From Ascidiaceihabitans sp029251465 (lineage in GTDB: Bacteria; Pseudomonadota; Alphaproteobacteria; Rhodobacterales; Rhodobacteraceae), in the NCBI RefSeq assembly GCF_042932805.1, contig NZ_CP170633.1, forward strand, positions 992,001 through 1,056,000: a DNA stretch of 64,000 bases, read 5' to 3'. Shown one piece after another: positions 1-7,732 of the stretch. The notes under the pieces were generated by a model. It was given only the letters and a program-made list of their open reading frames with translations. It searched no databases and was not told where the DNA came from. The stretch's first letter is position 1, and each line of letters begins with the position of its first letter. The position numbers and the translations under genes were made by a program.

Positions 1-293
1 CGATGGCACATTCCCCGTTGGATGGAACGACACCAGCAAACGAAGCCGTTGTGACAGAGATGCCGACCGAAATCTTGATGGACTTCAAAGGTGACATTCG
101 TATGACACGGGTCGCGATCACCCATGCCGACACACACAGCATGGATATGGACCTTGGCGAACAAACAGCGTTCACGCAGGAGTTCGTATTGCCGATGCAC
201 GACCTGGGTGCGGGTGTGTACGTCGTTGAATGGCGTGGTCTTGGTTCAGATGGTCATGCCTTGAACGGCACCTTCAGCTTCACTGTTGAATAA
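1..293 (+). CDS. copC: Copper-binding periplasmic protein CopC, 5' partial
   Basis: CopC/PcoC-family protein that carries copper in the periplasm. The gene starts outside the window. The visible frame begins at base 3 with MAHSPLDG, which reads like the last residues of a signal peptide (MA) followed by the mature N-terminal His that binds Cu(II) in this family. The C-terminus has the typical VVEWRGLGSDGHALNGTF ending of the small beta-barrel. It stops two bases before copD, so the pair is one operon; CopC and CopD usually act together in copper handling. The family call is firm; the internal ATG at base 3 is probably not the true start. Confidence 0.85.
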   Translation, partial: MAHSPLDGTTPANEAVVTEMPTEILMDFKGDIRMTRVAITHADTHSMDMDLGEQTAFTQEFVLPMHDLGAGVYVVEWRGLGSDGHALNGTFSFTVE

Positions 294-295
294 CG

Positions 296-1144
296 ATGCC
301 TGATGCATTCGGCCTAGCGGCCATCGTCACAAAATTTGCGCTTTATCTTGGCGTGATGACTGCGGCTGGCACGGTCATCGCCACGTTGATGTTTCGGCTG
401 GATCGCACGCGTGGTTTGGCCGTGGCATTCGCCGTTTTGGGGTTGATGGCAACGATCCTCGCCTTTTCATTGCGCGGTGCCAATCTGACGGGCAATGTCA
501 GCGGCATGATCGACCCCGAGATGCTGGGCCTGCTGTGGACAACACCTGTCGGCACTGCTTTGCTGTTACGTTTGGTGGGCCTTTGCTTGCTAATTACGGG
601 TCTGTTCATGGGCCGCGTTGGGACTTGGGTCTCGGTGTTGGGTGGTGTCATTGCGATCTGGTCTTTCGATCACGTCGGACACGTTTCTGGCCGTGATGCC
701 ATGTTGCTCGACGTCGCTTTGACGTTGCATTTGCTGGCCGTTGCCCTGTGGATCGGGGTTCTCACACCTTTGAAACGCTTGGCATCATTGTCAGGCACCT
801 ATGCCTTGGCTGCGGATGTTGGGCATCGATTTGGGGTTGTAGCTTCGGTTACTGTTCCTGTGTTGGTCATCGTGGGTGGTTACATGGGCTATGAACTGGT
901 CGGTTCGCTCGAGGCTCTTATTAGCACAGGATACGGGCAGGCCTTGAGCATCAAGGTGCTGCTGGTCGGTTTGCTTCTTGGCTTGGCCGCGGCGAACAAA
1001 CTTCGCTTCATTCCCGCGTTGCGCGACGGTGATCCAGCTGCGGCCAACCATCTCTCCAAATCCATATCTGTCGAATGGCTGGTGATCTTTGCCGTGCTGG
1101 CAACAACTGCTGTTTTGACAACAAACCTTACTCTGCCAACATGA
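296..1144 (+). CDS. copD: Copper resistance protein CopD (inner-membrane)
   Basis: Polytopic inner-membrane protein of 282 residues with about eight hydrophobic segments, which fits the CopD family that moves copper across the inner membrane or buffers it there. Segments visible include residues 7-30, 40-60, 80-103, 140-157, 180-200 and a C-terminal helix ending in TTAVLTTNLTLPT. The ATG lies two bases after the copC stop, and the next gene (multicopper oxidase) follows after 8 bases. Identity rests on context, length and membrane pattern more than on one catalytic motif. Confidence 0.8.
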   Translation: MPDAFGLAAIVTKFALYLGVMTAAGTVIATLMFRLDRTRGLAVAFAVLGLMATILAFSLRGANLTGNVSGMIDPEMLGLLWTTPVGTALLLRLVGLCLLITGLFMGRVGTWVSVLGGVIAIWSFDHVGHVSGRDAMLLDVALTLHLLAVALWIGVLTPLKRLASLSGTYALAADVGHRFGVVASVTVPVLVIVGGYMGYELVGSLEALISTGYGQALSIKVLLVGLLLGLAAANKLRFIPALRDGDPAAANHLSKSISVEWLVIFAVLATTAVLTTNLTLPT

Positions 1145-1152
1145 GGTACCAC

Positions 1153-2451
1153 ATGAACAGACGACACTTCTTGGCCACCGTTTCAGCCACGGCAATCCTA
1201 CCTTTGCCCACGTTCGCAGCCCAAGATACGTTGCGGTTGAAGGCCGAAGCCGTGACGCAGCAAATCCTACCGTTGGGCGATGGTGCAACGTCCATGCTGG
1301 GCTTCAACGGGTCAATGCCAGGGCCAGAACTGCGGGTGCGTCGTGGTGAACAGGTAAACATCGAGGTCGAAAACGGTCTTGAGGAAGGCACGGCAGTGCA
1401 TTGGCACGGCATCAGGTTGGAAAACCAGATGGATGGGGTGCCGATGTTGACCCAAGAGTTGATCGAACCTTCCGACACCAAAACCTACAGTTTCATCCCA
1501 CCTGACGAAGGCACCTATTGGTATCATTCGCACTATATTTCTTACGAACAGGTCGCGCGGGGGATGATGGGGCCATTGATCGTCGAGGATGAAACACCCC
1601 CCGATGTGGATCACGACATCACCGTGCTGATGGCGGATTGGCAGATGCAGGAAGATGGCGTTCTGACGGAGGAGTTCTCCGATATGCACACCGTCGCCCA
1701 CGGCGGCTACATGGGGAACTTCGCCCGTGCGTTCCTGTCCCAAGATCAGGTGAAGACTGGGGATCGGGTCAGATTTCGACTGATCAACGCTGCAACGAAC
1801 CGCATTTTTCCTGTAGAGGTCAGCGGTGTCGCTGGGTCGGTCGTCGCCTTGGATGGCATGGCCCTGTCCGAGCCACGTTCGATGACAGAACTCACTCTCG
1901 CACCTGCGCAACGGGCGGACCTGATCGTAGACATCACTGGCCCCGTTGGATTTGATATGTTGACCCGTCAGGGACCATATCGATTGGCTGATCTGGCTGT
2001 GAGTGGCACCAATACGGATAGGCAAGCAGGAGCGATCATGGCGCTGTCACCGCCCAACCTGCCAACGCCTGCTGAACCTAGCCAACATCTGACGTTGACG
2101 ATGATGGGCGGTGCAATGGGCGGGCGACATGATGGCGACAATATCTGGGCCTTCAACAACGTCTCGGACTTACAAACCGACCCGTTCGGATCATTCCAAA
2201 ATGGCGAAACGGTGCGGATCACATTCGCAAACGATACATCGTTCCCGCACGGCATCCACCTGCATGGTCATCACTTTTACGAAGTTGATAAGAGCGGGGC
2301 CTTGGGCGACCTGCGTGACACAACTCTGGTGAACGCAGGCCAAAGCCATGACATCATCTGTGTATTCGACAACCCTGGTCGCTGGCTTTTGCATTGTCAC
2401 ATGCTCAGCCATGCTGTTGGCGGGATGCGCACTTGGGTGAACGTGGCATGA
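1153..2451 (+). CDS. Multicopper oxidase, Tat-exported
   Basis: Periplasmic multicopper oxidase of about 432 residues, probably a cuprous oxidase/copper-tolerance enzyme. I start it at ATG 1153 (MNRRHFLATVSATAIL) because this gives a twin-arginine signal; the open frame extends upstream into copD. All four copper-ligand clusters are visible: HWHG near residue 83, YWYHSH near 123-127, HGIHLHGHHF near 366, and HCHMLSHAVGGM near 414, whose Cys, His and Met form the type 1 site. Length fits the CueO/CopA-like class. The neighbours copC and copD support a role in copper detoxification. It overlaps the downstream cytochrome gene by 4 bases. Confidence 0.9.
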   Translation: MNRRHFLATVSATAILPLPTFAAQDTLRLKAEAVTQQILPLGDGATSMLGFNGSMPGPELRVRRGEQVNIEVENGLEEGTAVHWHGIRLENQMDGVPMLTQELIEPSDTKTYSFIPPDEGTYWYHSHYISYEQVARGMMGPLIVEDETPPDVDHDITVLMADWQMQEDGVLTEEFSDMHTVAHGGYMGNFARAFLSQDQVKTGDRVRFRLINAATNRIFPVEVSGVAGSVVALDGMALSEPRSMTELTLAPAQRADLIVDITGPVGFDMLTRQGPYRLADLAVSGTNTDRQAGAIMALSPPNLPTPAEPSQHLTLTMMGGAMGGRHDGDNIWAFNNVSDLQTDPFGSFQNGETVRITFANDTSFPHGIHLHGHHFYEVDKSGALGDLRDTTLVNAGQSHDIICVFDNPGRWLLHCHMLSHAVGGMRTWVNVA

Positions 2452-2873
2452 GGTGGTTGGTGCCATTTATGTTGTTTTTTGCGTCAACAGCCGCAGCTGA
2501 TCACAATTGGGACCACCGCGACATTGCCGCAGGCCAAAGCCTGTATGCGGACACCTGTGCGTCATGCCACGGTGCCAACCTTGAGGGGCAACCGAACTGG
2601 CGATCCCCCGACGCTGATGGTGTGCTTCCAGCCCCGCCGCATGACGGAACTGGTCACACATGGCACCATGATGATGAACTGCTGTTCGAATACACCAAAT
2701 TCGGTGGGGCCGCTGCTTTGGAGGTTAGGGGTGTCACTGGGTTCAACAGCGGGATGCCAGGCTTTGGCGAAACGCTCACTGACGATGAGATTTGGGATAT
2801 CCTCGCCTACATCAGATCAACTTGGTCTGTGCGAGAACGCGAAGTCCAAGCCAGCAGGAACCCTCCGCACTGA
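2448..2873 (+). CDS. Secreted mono-heme cytochrome c
   Basis: Small c-type cytochrome of 141 residues. ATG 2448 overlaps the oxidase stop (ATGA) and is followed by a signal peptide (MRWLVPFMLFFASTAAA). A single heme-attachment motif CASCH lies near residue 38, and GMPGFGETLTDDEIWDILAYIR near the end supplies the axial Met and the usual terminal helix of class I cytochromes. Coupling to the multicopper oxidase suggests it passes electrons to or from that enzyme or to the respiratory chain; that partnership is inferred from position. Confidence 0.85.
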   Translation: MRWLVPFMLFFASTAAADHNWDHRDIAAGQSLYADTCASCHGANLEGQPNWRSPDADGVLPAPPHDGTGHTWHHDDELLFEYTKFGGAAALEVRGVTGFNSGMPGFGETLTDDEIWDILAYIRSTWSVREREVQASRNPPH

Positions 2874-2901
2874 TGGCAAAAGCAGTCGAGAAGGCTGGAC
2901 G

Positions 2902-3252
2902 CTATGACAGTACATATTTTCCACGACCAACGCGGACCATGTGCCTGTCGTCACACAGCGCCCGCAGTGCGCGATAGCAGGCTTCATGGGTTAGGTTGAT
3001 GCGGGTCGCCAACTCGGTCACCGTTGAATCGAAGTATCCTGCCTGAACAGCGGCGAGGATGCGCGCCTTTACTGACGGGATCGCCAACATCTCGATAAGT
3101 GCGCGGTATTGCTGAACTTGAATGGCAAGCAGCCTTGTGAAGCCCTCGGCGAACACCGGGTTGGACTGCATCGTTGATCCAAGCGGTAACAGGGTAAGGT
3201 GCGTGGATGGTCGCTTACTATCGTGCAAAAGCAAATCGAAAGGCGCTTTCAA
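2902..3252 (-). CDS. Crp/Fnr-type regulator C-terminal fragment, probably truncated
   Basis: The protein has only the C-terminal half of a Crp/Fnr regulator: a dimerisation-like helix (QVQQYRALIEMLAIPSVKAR) and a helix-turn-helix (VTELATRINLTHEACYRALRALC) ending in a wing (VRVGRGKYVLS). The cyclic-nucleotide-type beta-roll expected in front, about 100 residues, is missing. The frame stays open upstream to a stop at 3319-3321 but has no ATG or clear ribosome site; the nominal start is TTG at 3252. It converges on the copper operon and lies beside tRNA-Tyr. It may be a decayed copper regulator; a short functional DNA-binding protein is the alternative. Confidence 0.5.
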   Translation of the reverse strand: MKAPFDLLLHDSKRPSTHLTLLPLGSTMQSNPVFAEGFTRLLAIQVQQYRALIEMLAIPSVKARILAAVQAGYFDSTVTELATRINLTHEACYRALRALCDDRHMVRVGRGKYVLS

Positions 3253-3363
3253 AATCTGCTCAGAAGCTTCGAGAATAGAACAAGAACGGAACGAGACTTG
3301 GGACCAACCCCAATTCGGTTAATTTTCTCAAAGCAAGAAAGCTCGTAAGTAACTGATTTATAA

Positions 3364-3447
3364 TGGTGGGCGACCCTGGAATCGAACCAGGCGTGCGTCT
3401 CCGCGAGGGAGTTACAGTCCCCTGCCACACCTTGCGGCCTGTCGCCC
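3364..3447 (-). tRNA. tRNA-Tyr (anticodon GTA)
   Basis: Read on the minus strand: 7-bp acceptor GGGCGAC/GTCGCCC, D arm GCC...GGC, anticodon stem GGGGA/TCCCT around loop CTGTAAC (anticodon GTA), long variable arm typical of tyrosine tRNA, T arm CCTGG-TTCGATT-CCAGG, discriminator A and an encoded CCA. It is a class II tRNA of about 84 nt and is divergent from rlmB. Confidence 0.95.
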
Positions 3448-3556
3448 ACTGTCATGCGCATTGCGTCTGACGTGCTGGGTGATTACTAGCGAGCCAAAGG
3501 CCCGTCAAGGCAGAAATTGGCTTGAAATAGATGGCCGCGGAACAAAGGCGAAAAAG

Positions 3557-4348
3557 ATGAAAAAACCAAAGTGGGTTGTCCAGAAAGAGCAGGGCCAAAA
3601 GGCAGATGAAAAAGCGACCGTTTGGTTGTTTGGTCTGCACGCTGTGCGTGACGCGTTGATGAACCCTGGACGGGTGAAGTTGCGCTTGATCGTGACGTTA
3701 AATGCGCAAAACAAGTTACAAGAGGCGATTGCTGAATCCGGCATCGAGCCAGAGCAGGTCGATCCGCGTAAATTTAATGCACCCCTTGATCCCGGGTCTG
3801 TGCACCAAGGGGCCGCACTCGAGGTCAAACCGCTCGATTGGGGGCGTCTGGCCGATGTGGCGATTGGCGACGAGGCACCCCGGCTGATTTTGCTGGATCG
3901 GGTGACCGACCCACACAATGTTGGCGCGATTCTGCGCTCTGCCGAAGTGTTGGGGGCCTCTGCGGTCATCGGCACTCGGCACCATTCCGCGCCAGAAACC
4001 GGTGCTTTGGCGAAAACCGCCAGTGGCGCGCTGGAACGCCAGCCGTATTTGCGGGTCCGCAATCTGGCCGATACGATGATCGAGCTGAAGAACATGGGTT
4101 ATTTGGTGTTGGGTCTGGACGGTGAGGCCGAGCAAACGATCGAGGCTGCCGTTGAAGGCGTCATTGATCGCCCTGTCGCGCTGGTTCTGGGGGCCGAAGG
4201 GCCGGGACTGCGCGAAAAAACCAAAGAAACCTGCGACGCGCTGGTGCGTATTGACGCATCCGAAGGGTTTGGGTCGCTCAACGTCTCAAATGCTGCGGCT
4301 TTGGCCTTATATGCCTCTCAGGCGCGCAAAGGTGCCAAGACGGAATAG
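3557..4348 (+). CDS. rlmB: 23S rRNA 2'-O-ribose methyltransferase RlmB (SpoU family)
   Basis: SPOUT-class RNA 2'-O-methyltransferase, 263 residues from ATG 3557. An in-frame ATG at 3461 also exists but sits 14 bases from the tRNA and adds a non-conserved leader; MKKPKWVVQK is preceded by AAAGGCG and gives the usual family length. The N-terminal substrate-binding domain starts at TVWLFGLHAVRDAL. SpoU motifs follow: LDRVTDPHNVGAILRSAE, LVLGAEGPGL and EGFGSLNVSNAAALALY. It probably methylates G2251 of 23S rRNA; other TrmH-family members cannot be wholly excluded. The next gene starts 9 bases downstream. Confidence 0.9.
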   Translation: MKKPKWVVQKEQGQKADEKATVWLFGLHAVRDALMNPGRVKLRLIVTLNAQNKLQEAIAESGIEPEQVDPRKFNAPLDPGSVHQGAALEVKPLDWGRLADVAIGDEAPRLILLDRVTDPHNVGAILRSAEVLGASAVIGTRHHSAPETGALAKTASGALERQPYLRVRNLADTMIELKNMGYLVLGLDGEAEQTIEAAVEGVIDRPVALVLGAEGPGLREKTKETCDALVRIDASEGFGSLNVSNAAALALYASQARKGAKTE

Positions 4349-4357
4349 GGGGCGACG

Positions 4358-4681
4358 TTGGGGTATCCGAGCAAGATTGCGACATGCTGTTATTGCGGGG
4401 CCCGCGCGGCGCTGGTGATGAAAGAATCGGGGCGGCACGAATTGGCGTGCAGCCGCTGCGGGGCGCCATTGCACGAGCTAAAGATGCTGCCTGTGCGCAA
4501 GCCTGCCGTTGCAAAAGTTGAACGCGAATTGATCCGCCCGAGCGCGGTGCGATCAAACCGCCCAAAACCGTCGATCAAAAAAGCGAAGAAGAAAAAGCCG
4601 CGCAAGTCACCGCGTCCCTTCAAGTTTTTGAAAGATGCATTTGAGGATGCATTTGAATTTGTTGAAGATATTTTTGATTGA
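4358..4681 (+). CDS. Small zinc-ribbon protein with basic tail, unknown function
   Basis: A 107-residue protein with two CxxC knuckles (CCYCG and CSRCG, about 20 residues apart) that should bind one zinc, then a strongly basic stretch (SIKKAKKKKPRKSPRPFKF) and an acidic tail (EDAFEFVEDIFD). TTG 4358 is the likely start: AGGGGGCG lies six bases upstream and no ATG precedes the first Cys pair. It follows rlmB by 9 bases, so a link to RNA or ribosomes is possible but only inferred. No named family recognised. Confidence 0.7.
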   Translation: MGYPSKIATCCYCGARAALVMKESGRHELACSRCGAPLHELKMLPVRKPAVAKVERELIRPSAVRSNRPKPSIKKAKKKKPRKSPRPFKFLKDAFEDAFEFVEDIFD

Positions 4682-4778
4682 GGCGAAGAGGTTTTGACGA
4701 ACCACATAGGCTTTGGCAGATTTCCGCCGATCTTTAATTTTTCGTTCACAGAATCGCGACAAGGTCTTTTTACGCGGC

Positions 4779-4897
4779 CAGATAGACTTATCTGTTAGTG
4801 TATGAGGTCACAGGTTTGGAACTCCTGCCTGACCTAACACTGTCCCTCGTTCCGCACTTATGCGCCCCTTGGCTTTTTGCTTTGGGGCGCTTTTTTA
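4779..4897 (+). ncRNA. Possible structured small RNA between zinc-ribbon gene and CoA-binding gene
   Basis: A non-coding stretch of about 120 bases has several hairpins: CAGATA/TATCTG at 4779-4794, then AGGTCACAGG (4805-4814) pairing with CCTG (4824-4827) and TGACCT (4830-4835), and finally a GC-rich terminator. This could be an independent sRNA or the processed 3' end of the rlmB transcript. I found no convincing promoter and do not recognise it as 6S, SRP, RNase P or tmRNA. Confidence 0.4.
4862..4897 (+). terminator. Rho-independent terminator
   Basis: GCGCCCC (4862-4868) pairs perfectly with GGGGCGC (4884-4890) and is followed by six T. It ends the rlmB/zinc-ribbon transcript or the candidate sRNA, 28 bases before the CoA-binding gene. 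Confidence 0.9.
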
Positions 4898-4924
4898 TTG
4901 GGACGGGCTGGTTTATGGGTAGGT

Positions 4925-5395
4925 ATGAAAGAATATTCCGACGCCTTTTTAAAAGACATTCTGACACGCACCAAAACGGTTGCGATCGTCGGCGTTTCCG
5001 CAAACCCGGTGCGGCCCAGTTATTTTGTGGCGCGCTATTTGGGGCTCAAAGGGTACAAGGTCATTCCGGTCAATCCGGGCCTCGCAGGGCAGGAATTGCT
5101 AGGCGAAACGGTGCGTGCAGATCTGGGCGAGATTGATGAACCCGTTGATATGGTTGATATTTTTCGCCGCTCGGAAGCTGTGCCAGAGATTGTTGATGCG
5201 GCGCTAGCCCAGTTTCCGGATCTCGGTACGATCTGGATGCAAATCGGGGTGGAGCACAGCGAGGCGGCGGCAAAAGCCGAGGCGCGCGGCGTGGATGTGG
5301 TGCAGAACCGTTGCCCGAAAATCGAATACCAACGGCTGTTTTCAGAACTGCGCATGGGCGGGTTCAACACAGGGATCATCAGCTCAAAGCTGTGA
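4925..5395 (+). CDS. CoA-binding domain protein (YccU-like)
   Basis: Single-domain Rossmann-fold protein of 156 residues in the CoA_binding_2/YccU family. The nucleotide-binding start is VAIVGVSANPVRPSYFVARY, followed by GYKVIPVNPGL and IWMQIGVE, then VVQNRCPKIEY, all characteristic of the family. ATG 4925 has GGGTAGG just upstream. Family members bind CoA or related nucleotides; the physiological role is unknown. It converges with the his genes. Confidence 0.85.
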   Translation: MKEYSDAFLKDILTRTKTVAIVGVSANPVRPSYFVARYLGLKGYKVIPVNPGLAGQELLGETVRADLGEIDEPVDMVDIFRRSEAVPEIVDAALAQFPDLGTIWMQIGVEHSEAAAKAEARGVDVVQNRCPKIEYQRLFSELRMGGFNTGIISSKL

Positions 5396-5461
5396 TCGAC
5401 AGCGGGCGTGACCCAATGGACGCAGCTGTGCTGCGACACGATGTTTTATTGGGGCAGGCGG

Positions 5462-5767
5462 TTAGCGGTTCGCTTTTTCGGCGAGGCCGGATTGCGTTTG
5501 GCGCCGCGCCAGTTCAGCAACGACATCGTCCAGATGCACATCGCGCGCCGTCAGCATGACCATCAAGTGATACATGACGTCGGCGGCCTCGGACGTGAGT
5601 GCCGCTTTGTCGCCTTTGACGGCTTCGATGATGGCCTCTATCGCTTCTTCCCCAAATTTTTCGGCGCATTTTTCAGGGCCTTTGGCCAGCAATTGCGCGG
5701 TCCAGCTAGAGGACGGGTCCGCCGATTTACGCGCCTCAATCGTGTTGAAAAGGTCGTTCAGGGTCAT
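5462..5767 (-). CDS. hisE: Phosphoribosyl-ATP pyrophosphatase HisE
   Basis: Second step of histidine synthesis, PR-ATP to PR-AMP plus pyrophosphate, in the cytoplasm. The 101-residue alpha-helical protein carries the MazG-like signature KCAEKFGEEAIEAIIEA and a second metal-binding segment EAADVMYHLMVML. Its ATG overlaps the hisF stop (ATGA), showing translational coupling. It is a free HisE without HisI; the cyclohydrolase must be elsewhere. Confidence 0.95.
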   Translation of the reverse strand: MTLNDLFNTIEARKSADPSSSWTAQLLAKGPEKCAEKFGEEAIEAIIEAVKGDKAALTSEAADVMYHLMVMLTARDVHLDDVVAELARRQTQSGLAEKANR

Positions 5768-6525
5768 GTGAGCCTCATCGCGATGCCAGCGTTTGCCATG
5801 TGCTGTTTCGCTTCTTGGATGGTGTAGTCGCCAAAATGGAAAATCGAGGCGGCGAGCACGGCAGACGCCCCGCCTTTGGTGACCCCGTCGACCAGATGAT
5901 CGAGGTTGCCAACACCACCCGAGGCGATCACGGGCACATTCACGGCGTCAGAAATGGCGCGGGTCAGGGGCAGGTTGAACCCTTGTTTGGTGCCGTCACG
6001 GTCCATGGACGTTAGCAAAATTTCACCAGCCCCTTTGGCAGCGGCAGTCATGGCGAATTCAACCGCGTCGATGCCTGTCGGTTCGCGGCCGCCGTGGGTG
6101 AAAATCTCCCAACGGCCGGGTTCAACCGTCTTGGCGTCGATGGCGCAGACGATGCATTGGCTGCCAAAGTGGTCCGCGGCGTCGGCCAAAACGTCCGGGT
6201 TGGCGACTGCGGCGGAATTAAAACTGACCTTGTCGGCCCCAGCCAGCAGCAAATCACGCACGTCAGCGCTGCTGCGCACGCCGCCACCTACCGTCAGCGG
6301 AATGTAACATTGTTCAGCCGTGCGGCGGACCACGTCGAACATGGTGCCGCGGTTTTCGACTGTGGCGTGGATGTCGAGAAAGCAGAGTTCGTCCGCACCA
6401 GCGGCGTCATAGGCGCGGGCAGATTCCACTGGGTCGCCGGCATCGCGCAGGCCGACAAAGTTCACGCCTTTGACCACGCGCCCGTCAGCGACGTCGAGGC
6501 AGGGGATGATACGGGTTTTGAGCAT
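5764..6525 (-). CDS. hisF: Imidazole glycerol phosphate synthase cyclase subunit HisF
   Basis: Cyclase half of IGP synthase, a TIM barrel that receives ammonia from HisH and makes IGP and AICAR. The start MLKTRIIPCLDV at 6525 is the canonical one and gives 253 residues; the open frame continues upstream only into the preceding gene. Catalytic Asp sits in CLDVADGRVVKG, and the phosphate-binding loops VTVGGGVR-like (LTVGGGVRSS) and VIASGGVGNLDH are present. Its ATG shares one base with the stop of the upstream unknown gene (TGATG). Confidence 0.95.
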   Translation of the reverse strand: MLKTRIIPCLDVADGRVVKGVNFVGLRDAGDPVESARAYDAAGADELCFLDIHATVENRGTMFDVVRRTAEQCYIPLTVGGGVRSSADVRDLLLAGADKVSFNSAAVANPDVLADAADHFGSQCIVCAIDAKTVEPGRWEIFTHGGREPTGIDAVEFAMTAAAKGAGEILLTSMDRDGTKQGFNLPLTRAISDAVNVPVIASGGVGNLDHLVDGVTKGGASAVLAASIFHFGDYTIQEAKQHMANAGIAMRLT

Positions 6526-6878
6526 CAGAAACGAGATTCTCCGTATGCGCCCCAAATTTTTGAGGCGATCATGAGGTTCATATTTACGGCGTCTTGCAAG
6601 TCAAAGCCAGTCAAGGTTGCCAATTCAAACTGGCCCAAGCCATAAATTGTCGCATGGATCAGATCGTATACAGATCGCCATTCGATTTCTGTCAGGGATA
6701 TGTTCAGCTGTGCGTCGGTTTCGAAATGGGGTTTGAGCGATTGGATGTTTAAAGTTGGATGCCCAAATGCGCGTTGAATAACGTCTGTACTGCCCCCTGA
6801 CGATATCTCCGCAAAGCAAGATCGAACGAATCTTTGTTGCTCGATTGTTAAAGACAATGCGTAAAGGGGAGCGTTCAT
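6525..6878 (-). CDS. Unknown 117-residue protein embedded in the his operon
   Basis: Not recognised. It is soluble and mostly helical in appearance (MNAPLYALSLTIEQQRFVR...), with no signal peptide, membrane segment or metal motif. It is coupled on both sides: its ATG is 2 bases after the hisA stop and its TGA overlaps the hisF ATG, so it is probably translated with the his genes. Codons look more AT-rich than in hisA and hisF, which suggests late arrival. It could be a regulatory or unrelated passenger protein; function is open. Confidence 0.65.
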   Translation of the reverse strand: MNAPLYALSLTIEQQRFVRSCFAEISSGGSTDVIQRAFGHPTLNIQSLKPHFETDAQLNISLTEIEWRSVYDLIHATIYGLGQFELATLTGFDLQDAVNMNLMIASKIWGAYGESRF

Positions 6879-6880
6879 TT

Positions 6881-7600
6881 TTAGTTTTTGAGCTTGGTAA
6901 GTGCTGTATTCAAATCAATCGCCCCATCATAGAGCGCCCGCCCCGAAATCGCGCCCGAAATCACGCCTGTCGCCTTAAGCGCTGTCAGGTCGGCCATCGA
7001 CGACACGCCGCCGGATGCGATCACAGGGATAGATACGGCGCGGGCCAAGGCTTCGGTTGCCTCGATATTTGGGCCTCCCATTGCGCCGTCGCGCAGGATG
7101 TCGGTGTAGATGATCGCAGCGACGCCTGCGTCCTCAAACGATTTGGCGAGGTCCGTGACCATCACATCGGTTTCCTCGGCCCAACCTTTGGTCGCGACAC
7201 GTCCGTTGCGGGCATCAATGCCGACGGCGACTTGGCCCGGGAATTTGCGCGCAGCTTCGCGCACCAGATCGGGGTTTTCGACGGCGATTGTGCCAAGAAT
7301 CACGCGGGCGAGCCCTTTGTCGAGCCATGCCTCGATTGTGGCGATGTCGCGGATACCGCCGCCCAATTGCGCAGGCACTTTGCACGATTTCAGGATCGCC
7401 TCGACAGGGGCCGCGTTCACGGGCGCGCCGGCAAACGCACCGTTCAGATCAACCAGATGCAGCCATTCGCAACCCGCCTCGACAAAGGCGCGCGCTTGGG
7501 CCGCCGGATCATCGTTAAAGACGGTGGATTGGTCCATGTCGCCGTGAACAAGACGCACAGCTTGGCCGTCTTTGAGGTCAATTGCCGGGTAGAGGATCAT
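6881..7600 (-). CDS. hisA: ProFAR isomerase HisA
   Basis: Fourth enzyme of histidine synthesis, an Amadori isomerase with a TIM barrel. 239 residues, starting MILYPAIDLKDGQAVRLVHGD with the first catalytic Asp. Duplicated phosphate-binding halves are visible: LGGGIRD near residue 80 and IASGGVSSM near 195; the second Asp is in VGIDARNG. It heads the hisA-ORF-hisF-hisE block, whose promoter must lie in the 132 bases shared with the divergent DUF2147 gene. Confidence 0.95.
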   Translation of the reverse strand: MILYPAIDLKDGQAVRLVHGDMDQSTVFNDDPAAQARAFVEAGCEWLHLVDLNGAFAGAPVNAAPVEAILKSCKVPAQLGGGIRDIATIEAWLDKGLARVILGTIAVENPDLVREAARKFPGQVAVGIDARNGRVATKGWAEETDVMVTDLAKSFEDAGVAAIIYTDILRDGAMGGPNIEATEALARAVSIPVIASGGVSSMADLTALKATGVISGAISGRALYDGAIDLNTALTKLKN

Positions 7601-7732
7601 GAGGTTTGCCCTTTGTCGCAGTGTTTAAGGCCTTATGCGGGGGCGCGGCGGGATTTGCAACGCGACCCAAGGTCAGCCTTGCCAGAAACGGTTGCGTGCC
7701 ACATGCTGCGCGAAAATAAGGGAGGAAAACAC

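Noticed and set aside
3461..3556. N-terminal extension of RlmB from ATG 3461
   Set aside because: The extra 32 residues are not family-like, start 14 bases from a tRNA gene, and a better start with a ribosome site exists at 3557.
4779..4897. 6S RNA or SRP RNA
   Set aside because: No long bubble-containing hairpin as in 6S and no SRP GGAA tetraloop with the asymmetric bulge.
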